DNA from: Streptomyces lucensis JCM 4490
Lineage (GTDB): Bacteria; Actinomycetota; Actinomycetes; Streptomycetales; Streptomycetaceae
Direction of reading: 5' to 3'
Assembly (NCBI RefSeq): GCF_014650035.1
Contig: NZ_BMUE01000003.1
Span: 372,001 to 436,000 of the forward strand
Length of the DNA stretch: 64,000 bases
Part shown: positions 59,654 through 64,000 of the stretch, piece after piece
Position numbering within the stretch: the first letter of the stretch is position 1
How the letters are laid out: every line of letters begins with the position of its first letter
Notes under the pieces: model-generated
Told to the model about the DNA's origin: nothing
Databases searched by the model: none
What the model saw: only the letters and a program-made list of their open reading frames with translations
Translations under genes and position numbers: made by a program

Positions 59654-60577
59654 ATGAGCTCCCCCACTGGACCCGCGTCCGGCCTGCCAGTACGAATGCC
59701 GCGACCCCGCCAGCCCGGACGGCACCGCCGTCCGGAACCCCTGGTGGCTCCCGAGGGCGCGCCCGCGCTCGTCCTCGCGGTGCCCGGTGCGCCCAGCACC
59801 GCCACACGGGGCCTCGCCGAGGAGGTCGTGAGCATCGCCCGCTCCGAGCTGCCCGGTCTGGATGCCCGGATCGGTTTCGTGGACGGGGACGACGCCGAGT
59901 TCCCCACCCTGCGGTCCGTGCTGGCGCACGCCGCCGAGGAGCGCACCGCCCGCTACGAGCAGGCCGTCGCCGCGGGTGTCGAGGTCAGGGAGCCGGACGG
60001 CCCGGTCGCCGTCGTCGTCCCGCTGCTGGCCGGCCCGGACAGCGCCCTGCTGCGCCACATCCGTCAGTCCGTGATGGACAGCCGGGTCGCCGCCGAGCTG
60101 ACCGACGTCCTCGGCCCGCACCCGCTGCTCGCCGAAGCCCTGCACGTGCGGCTGTCCGAGGCCGGCCTGGCCCGCGCCGACCGCGCCCGGCTGTTCACCG
60201 TGGCCACGGCCGCGGACGGCATCGTCCTGGCCTCCGTGGGCGGCGAGGAGGCCGTGCAGGCGGCCGGTATCACCGGCATGCTGCTCGCCGCGCGGCTGGC
60301 CGTGCCGGTGATGGCGGCGGCCCTGGACCAGGAGGGCTCCATCTCCGCCGTCGCCGAGCAGCTGCGCTCCTCCGGCTCGCAGCAGCTGGCCCTGGCGCCT
60401 TACCTGATCGGTCCGGAGATCGACCCGGCGCTGACGGCGGCGGCCGCCGAGGAGGCCGGCTGCTCCACGGCCGAGGCGCTCGGCGCCTACCCGGCGATCG
60501 GCAAGCTCGCGCTCGCCAAGTACACGACGGCGCTGGGCATCGCGCCGCAGCAGCCGCAGGGCGCGCAGGTCCGCTGA
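59654..60577 (+). CDS. Sirohydrochlorin chelatase (CbiX)-like protein lacking the usual catalytic His
   Basis: A 307-residue protein with the two-lobe layout of the class II chelatase family (CbiX/SirB), which inserts Co2+ or Fe2+ into sirohydrochlorin. The first strand reads LVLAVPGAPSTATRGLAEEV, where chelatases have AHGS; here the metal-binding His is replaced by Pro. The second lobe strand TVATAADGIVLASVGGEE also lacks a His. The fold remains (PVAVVVPLLAGPDSALLRHI resembles the VPLFLS/GxH strand). The enzyme is therefore probably not a chelatase. The ATG at 59654 is the likely start. A strong terminator follows. Confidence 0.8.
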   Translation: MSSPTGPASGLPVRMPRPRQPGRHRRPEPLVAPEGAPALVLAVPGAPSTATRGLAEEVVSIARSELPGLDARIGFVDGDDAEFPTLRSVLAHAAEERTARYEQAVAAGVEVREPDGPVAVVVPLLAGPDSALLRHIRQSVMDSRVAAELTDVLGPHPLLAEALHVRLSEAGLARADRARLFTVATAADGIVLASVGGEEAVQAAGITGMLLAARLAVPVMAAALDQEGSISAVAEQLRSSGSQQLALAPYLIGPEIDPALTAAAAEEAGCSTAEALGAYPAIGKLALAKYTTALGIAPQQPQGAQVR

Positions 60578-60597
60578 CGCCGCCCGGCTGTACGGCA

Positions 60598-60633
60598 ACA
60601 GGGCCCGCTCCGGTCTTTCGGAGCGGGCCCTGT
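60598..60633. terminator. Bidirectional terminator between the CbiX-like and lactonase genes
   Basis: A 14-bp perfect stem (60598-60611 with 60620-60633) and 8-nt loop lies between convergent stops at 60577 and 60656. Confidence 0.9.
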
Positions 60634-60655
60634 CGCCGTGCCCGGCCGGGCCCGC

Positions 60656-61696
60656 TCAGCCGAAGACGACGCAGGAGGCCGCGGCGACCCGCACCGAGCC
60701 GTCGTAGCGGGGCAGGCCCGTGGGGCCGTCGACGGCGAACCAGCTGACGTCTCCCGAGCGCTCGTTGGCGGCGTAGAGGAAGCCGTCGTGTTCGGCCAGC
60801 GCGCGCGGCCAGTGCCCGCCGCAGGGCACCGCGGCGGTCAGGCGCAGTCCGTCCCCCTCGACGGCGAGGACGGACAGGACGTCCTCGCCCCGGGTCGCGG
60901 TCCACACGAAGCGGCCGTCGGGCGAGACCGCGATGCCCGACGGGTGGGCGTCGCCGGCCGGGGCGCCCGGCAGCACGGGAACCTCGGCCAGGGGCTTCAG
61001 GGAGCCGCCCGCCGCCTCCCAGCGGCACACCGTCACCGTCGGGGTGAGTTCGTTGACCACGTAGGCGTGCTCGCCGTCGGGGTGGAAGGCCAGGTGGCGG
61101 GGGCCGGAGCCGGGGCGCAGGGCGAACTCGCGGTGCAGGACGGGGACTCCCTGGTCGAGGGCGCACACGCGTACCGAGTCGGTGCCGAGGTCGACGCTGA
61201 CCGCCCACCGGCCACTGGGGTCCGGCTGCACCTGGTGGGCGTGGGGGCCGCGCTGGCGCCTGTCGTGCGGGCCGGAACCGGTGTGCCGCAGGAGGCCGGA
61301 CGGCTTGGCGGCGAGCGTGCCGTCCGGGCGCACGGGTACGGCGGTGACGCTGCCGGAGCCGTAGTTGGCGGTCAGTACGTGCCCGTCGTGCAGGCTGAGG
61401 TGGGTGGGTCCGCTGCCGTTCACCGGCACGGGCGGCCCGGCGAGTTCGGGCAGGTCACCGTCGACGCGGTAGGCGGCGACGGCGCCCTCCGCCGTCTCGC
61501 TGACCGCGTAGAGGGTGCTGCCGGACGGCGCCACGGCCAGGTAGGAGGGGTCGGGTACGTCCTTCACGGCGGCCACCAGGGTCAGCGCCCCGCCGGCCCG
61601 GGAGACCGCCGCGGTCACCAGGCCGGGGCCGCCCGCCGCCGTGAACGAGCCGATGAACGCGCGGCGGCCGCCCGCCCTGCCGTCCAGTGCCACCAC
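60656..61696 (-). CDS. Lactonase / beta-propeller protein (YbhE/Pgl-like)
   Basis: A 346-residue seven-bladed beta-propeller of the cytoplasmic 6-phosphogluconolactonase (YbhE) family. Family stretches are VPDPSYLAVAPSGSTLYAVS, GSGPTHLSLHDGHVLTANYG, GPHDRRQRGPHAHQVQPDPS with the conserved His cluster, RPGSGPRHLAFHPDGEHAYV and HPSGIAVSPDGRFVWTATRG. The GTG at 61696 (or 61693) follows GAGAGGGGACAG. It is likely a lactonase of the pentose phosphate pathway or a related sugar lactonase. Confidence 0.9.
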   Translation of the reverse strand: MVALDGRAGGRRAFIGSFTAAGGPGLVTAAVSRAGGALTLVAAVKDVPDPSYLAVAPSGSTLYAVSETAEGAVAAYRVDGDLPELAGPPVPVNGSGPTHLSLHDGHVLTANYGSGSVTAVPVRPDGTLAAKPSGLLRHTGSGPHDRRQRGPHAHQVQPDPSGRWAVSVDLGTDSVRVCALDQGVPVLHREFALRPGSGPRHLAFHPDGEHAYVVNELTPTVTVCRWEAAGGSLKPLAEVPVLPGAPAGDAHPSGIAVSPDGRFVWTATRGEDVLSVLAVEGDGLRLTAAVPCGGHWPRALAEHDGFLYAANERSGDVSWFAVDGPTGLPRYDGSVRVAAASCVVFG

Positions 61697-61845
61697 TGTC
61701 CCCTCTCGTCCCTCGTGCCCGCCCGCTCGACGGTCGAGCCGGTCGAGCCGGTCCGGGGCCGACGGTAGCAGCCGGGCGGCCTCGGTCTAGACCAGAACGG
61801 AGGGTGTGCGGGTACTTCTTCGCGCACCGTCGCCCCGCCCCGCCG

Positions 61846-63336
61846 TCACGCCCCCACCAGTCGCGAGCCGGAGGGCGTGCGCAGCGGTTCGGCCAGCTCG
61901 GCGAGGGCGTGCTCCAGTCCGTGCAGATGGGCGAGGGCGGGTTCGGCGGGTGGCGCTGCGGGGCGGTGGAAAGGCTCGCCGCCGCCGGCGGTCAGGGCCT
62001 CCACGGCGTTCTCGACACGCCAGCACGCGGCGGCCAGGCGGGCGTCGTGCGAGGCCTCCGGGTCGGCCGCGACCGTCACCAGGCCCCGGACCTCGCGGGC
62101 GCAGTCGTCGAGGAGGGCGAGGACCCGGCGGGCGCGGCGCTTGCGGGCCGGCATCGGGTTCAGCGGGTGCACCAGCGGTGCCACCGACAGCCGGACCCGG
62201 CCGAGCAGCTGCTCCAGTTCGGCCACCCGCGGCGCGGGGTCGGCCGTGGCGGACCCGGCGAGCCGCGCCGCGGCCTCGGCGGTGCAGATGTGGACGCAGC
62301 GCAGGGCACGCTGGATCCAGGCGTCGGTGACGGCGTGCGTGGTGACCGGCAGCACGAAGAGCACGGCCAGCGCGGCGCCGAGCGCGCCCACGCCGGTCTC
62401 GGCCAGGCGCAGGGCGAGCAGGCCGGGGCTGAGGACGCCGAGGAGGCCGTAGAGCAGCTCGGCGAGCAGGGTGACCCAGAGCATCATCCAGGTGTAGGAG
62501 ACGGCCGCCGTGTAGAAGATCCCGAAGACGGCGACCGCGACGAGGACGGCCGTCGGGACGGGCGCGCCGTGCACGGGCACGGCGACGACGAGGCCCAGGC
62601 CGATGCCGATCACCGTGCCGAGGACCCGGCGGAAGCCGCGCACCAGCGTCTCGCCGCGCGAGGCGGTGTTGACGAAGATCCACCAGGTGGCGCCGACGGC
62701 CCAGTACCAGCGCTGCCCGGACACCAGCTGGCCGGCGACCAGCGCGAAGCCGGCGCCCGCGGTCGCCTGGAGCGCCTGCCGGGTGGTGACCCGGGCGAGC
62801 CCGGTCCCCGCGGGCGGGGCGGGTGCGGCGGCCGGGGGCAGCCGGCGTTCGTAGCACCACGCGCCGAAGCGGACCGCGGCGGCGCTGAGCACGGACAGCA
62901 GGACGGCGGCGTACAGCTCGGGCAGCCGGTCCGGCGTGGCGTGCAGGAACTGGGCGACGAAGAAGGTCATGAACGCGAAGACGCCGAGGCTGTGTCCGCG
63001 CGGGCCCCAGCGGCGCGCGTACACGCCGGCGCCGACCACGGCGAGGAAGACGAGATCACGCGCCACCGGCCTGCCGTGCAGTTCGGCGGCGACCGCCAGC
63101 ACCGGCATGCCCACGGCGGGCAGCAGCGCGGTGGTGACCGCCTGGCCGCGCACGGTGGGGTCGGTGACGGTGAACAGCGCGAGCAGCGCGGCGAGGCCGC
63201 CGGTGACCGCGCCGACGAGGGAGTGTCCGGCGAGAAGGCAGGCGGCGACCGCCAGCCCGATGCCGAGGACGGCCCGCGCGGCGAAGCGCAACCGCGCCCG
63301 TCCCGGGTCCGGAGCCGCGAACACCCTCTTCAGCAC
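61846..63336 (-). CDS. FUSC-family membrane protein (second copy)
   Basis: A 496-residue inner membrane protein with two helix bundles (about 18-150 and 190-335) and a C-terminal soluble region. The FUSC signature occurs as AGQLVSGQRWYWAVGATWWI, then TASRGETLVRGFRRVLGTVI with IGLGLVVAV. It is about 60 residues shorter than the copy at 38570 and the two are not close paralogues. The GTG at 63336 follows GGGGAGGACA. It is divergent from an Lrp/AsnC regulator across 249 bp that contain repeated TGGCTCA elements. Probably an exporter of aromatic or amino-acid-like compounds. Confidence 0.88.
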   Translation of the reverse strand: MLKRVFAAPDPGRARLRFAARAVLGIGLAVAACLLAGHSLVGAVTGGLAALLALFTVTDPTVRGQAVTTALLPAVGMPVLAVAAELHGRPVARDLVFLAVVGAGVYARRWGPRGHSLGVFAFMTFFVAQFLHATPDRLPELYAAVLLSVLSAAAVRFGAWCYERRLPPAAAPAPPAGTGLARVTTRQALQATAGAGFALVAGQLVSGQRWYWAVGATWWIFVNTASRGETLVRGFRRVLGTVIGIGLGLVVAVPVHGAPVPTAVLVAVAVFGIFYTAAVSYTWMMLWVTLLAELLYGLLGVLSPGLLALRLAETGVGALGAALAVLFVLPVTTHAVTDAWIQRALRCVHICTAEAAARLAGSATADPAPRVAELEQLLGRVRLSVAPLVHPLNPMPARKRRARRVLALLDDCAREVRGLVTVAADPEASHDARLAAACWRVENAVEALTAGGGEPFHRPAAPPAEPALAHLHGLEHALAELAEPLRTPSGSRLVGA

Positions 63337-63474
63337 TGCTTGTCCTCCCCTGGGACGACCGGCGCGCGAAGGACGACCGGCATGGAAAAGGCGCCGCGGA
63401 GGACCGCAGCGCCATCGACTCGTCCATGAGAGCATCACCGGGGTCACTGGCTCAAGCGTCGCTCGCATCACAGT

Positions 63475-63579
63475 GCCATTGGCTCAGTCGCGATCATCCG
63501 CCGCCGCCCGGCGGAATACCAACGGACCAGGTCGGGCGGGTGAGCCCTCCGATGGACCGCTGAGCCATTGGTACAGTCG
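63475..63579. promoter_or_regulatory. Repeated elements between the FUSC and Lrp genes
   Basis: GCCATTGGCTCAGTCG (63475-63490) and GCCATTGGTACAGTCG (63564-63579) differ by two bases and are 89 bp apart. TGGCTCAG (63480-63487) also has an inverted partner CTGAGCCA at 63560-63567, and TGGCTCA occurs again at 63448. A -10-like TACAGT (63572-63577) ends 8 bp before the Lrp ATG. These fit cooperative Lrp/AsnC sites. Confidence 0.5.
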
Positions 63580-63585
63580 TACGTC

Positions 63586-64000
63586 ATGACCGTGGACGAA
63601 CTCGACACCCGCATCCTGCGGCTGCTCCTGGAGCAGCCGCGCACCAGCGTGCGCGAGTACGCCCGCATCCTCGGTGTCGCGCGCGGCACCCTCCAGGCCC
63701 GCCTGGACCGCTTGGAGCGGGAGGGCGTGATCACCGGCACGGGCCCGTCCCTCTCCCCCTCCGCCCTGGGCCATCCCGTGCTGGCGTTCGTGCACATCGA
63801 GGTCACCCAGGGACACCTCGACGACGTGGGGGACGCGCTGGCCGCCGTGCCGGAGATCGTCGAGGCCTTCTCGATCACGGGCGGCGGTGACCTGCTGGCC
63901 CGGGTGGTGGGCCGGGACAACGCCCATCTGGAGGACGTGATCCAGAAGCTGATCAGCCTCCCGGGCGTGGTGCGCACCCGTACCGAGGTGGCGCTGCGCG
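63586..64000 (+). CDS. Lrp/AsnC-family transcriptional regulator (3' end outside window)
   Basis: The first 138 residues of a regulator cut by the window edge. The N-terminal HTH reads MTVDELDTRILRLLLEQPRT, then SVREYARILGVARGTLQARL and DRLEREGVITG. The C-terminal RAM ligand-binding domain is under way (FVHIEVTQGHLDDVGDALAA, AFSITGGGDLLARVVGRDNA). The full family length is about 150-160 residues, so little is missing. The ATG at 63586 lies 8 bp after a -10-like element with no Shine-Dalgarno, suggesting leaderless translation. It probably controls the divergent FUSC exporter and itself in response to an amino acid or aromatic acid. Confidence 0.93.
   Translation, partial: MTVDELDTRILRLLLEQPRTSVREYARILGVARGTLQARLDRLEREGVITGTGPSLSPSALGHPVLAFVHIEVTQGHLDDVGDALAAVPEIVEAFSITGGGDLLARVVGRDNAHLEDVIQKLISLPGVVRTRTEVALR

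Noticed and set aside
61687..63429. A 580-residue plus-strand frame opposite the FUSC gene
   Set aside because: Shadow of a GC-rich membrane gene with no conserved motif.

Overview
The window is high-GC actinomycete chromosome and almost certainly Streptomyces. It shows strong G/C at third codon positions, many GTG starts, mycothiol- and F420-type enzyme families, small secreted peptides and divergent TetR/MarR/LacI/PaaX regulator pairs. Both edges cut genes: adhE at the left and an Lrp/AsnC regulator at the right. I see no rRNA, tRNA, insertion sequence, phage gene or CRISPR array.

Region 1 (1-11.2 kb) is a stress or oxygen-limitation island. It holds bifunctional AdhE, a ribosome hibernation factor-like protein, two CBS-CBS-BON proteins, three tandem-domain universal stress proteins (one broken by a frameshift), a zinc alcohol dehydrogenase, two PNPOx-fold flavin/F420-binding proteins (one fused to an XRE HTH) and an Rv1733c-like membrane protein. 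Six promoters here carry a box close to GGGnCCnnnGGCCCT, most of them 55-75 bp before the start codon. This resembles the DosR/DevR box of mycobacterial dormancy regulons and the Streptomyces OsdR system. It is the best candidate system in the window.

Region 2 (11.3-24.9 kb) is mixed core and accessory metabolism: a mycothiol-dependent isomerase-like protein, a MarR/MFS divergent pair, a TetR/F420 nitroreductase divergent pair, geranylgeranyl reductase, an M20 peptidase, an MBL hydrolase, an ATP kinase-Nudix fusion, a divergent ROK kinase/LacI regulator pair and a citrate-lyase-beta-like protein. Region 3 (25-36 kb) is a conserved-looking chromosomal block. It carries etfB-etfA, flavin reductase, thioredoxin, acyltransferase, a transglutaminase-B3/4 pair, a translationally coupled DUF6421-SDR-threonine aldolase operon, GDPD, GNAT and VOC proteins. 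From memory only, the order of etf, thioredoxin, acyltransferase and later ung recalls the S. coelicolor SCO1081-SCO1114 neighbourhood.

Region 4 (36.4-50.2 kb) is membrane and transport: a CPA2 antiporter, a FUSC exporter coupled to its MarR regulator, a DUF5134 protein, a PAP2 phosphatase, a HAD hydrolase, a TetR regulator, a ferredoxin-NADP reductase-like flavoprotein, and a 1435-residue P2A-like P-type ATPase with a small partner gene. The ATPase appears to carry a second, degenerate ATPase headpiece.

Region 5 (50.3-64 kb) has a PaaX/acyl-CoA dehydrogenase divergent pair, a HEAT-repeat protein, a 48-bp tandem repeat tract, a second Rv1733c-like protein and an Asp-box beta-propeller. These are followed by ung coupled to a BadF-type kinase, a CbiX-like protein without the usual catalytic histidine, a lactonase, a second FUSC exporter and an Lrp regulator. 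Several regulated genes (MFS, FUSC, VOC, Lrp) appear to be leaderless, with a -10 element about 7-9 nt before the ATG.
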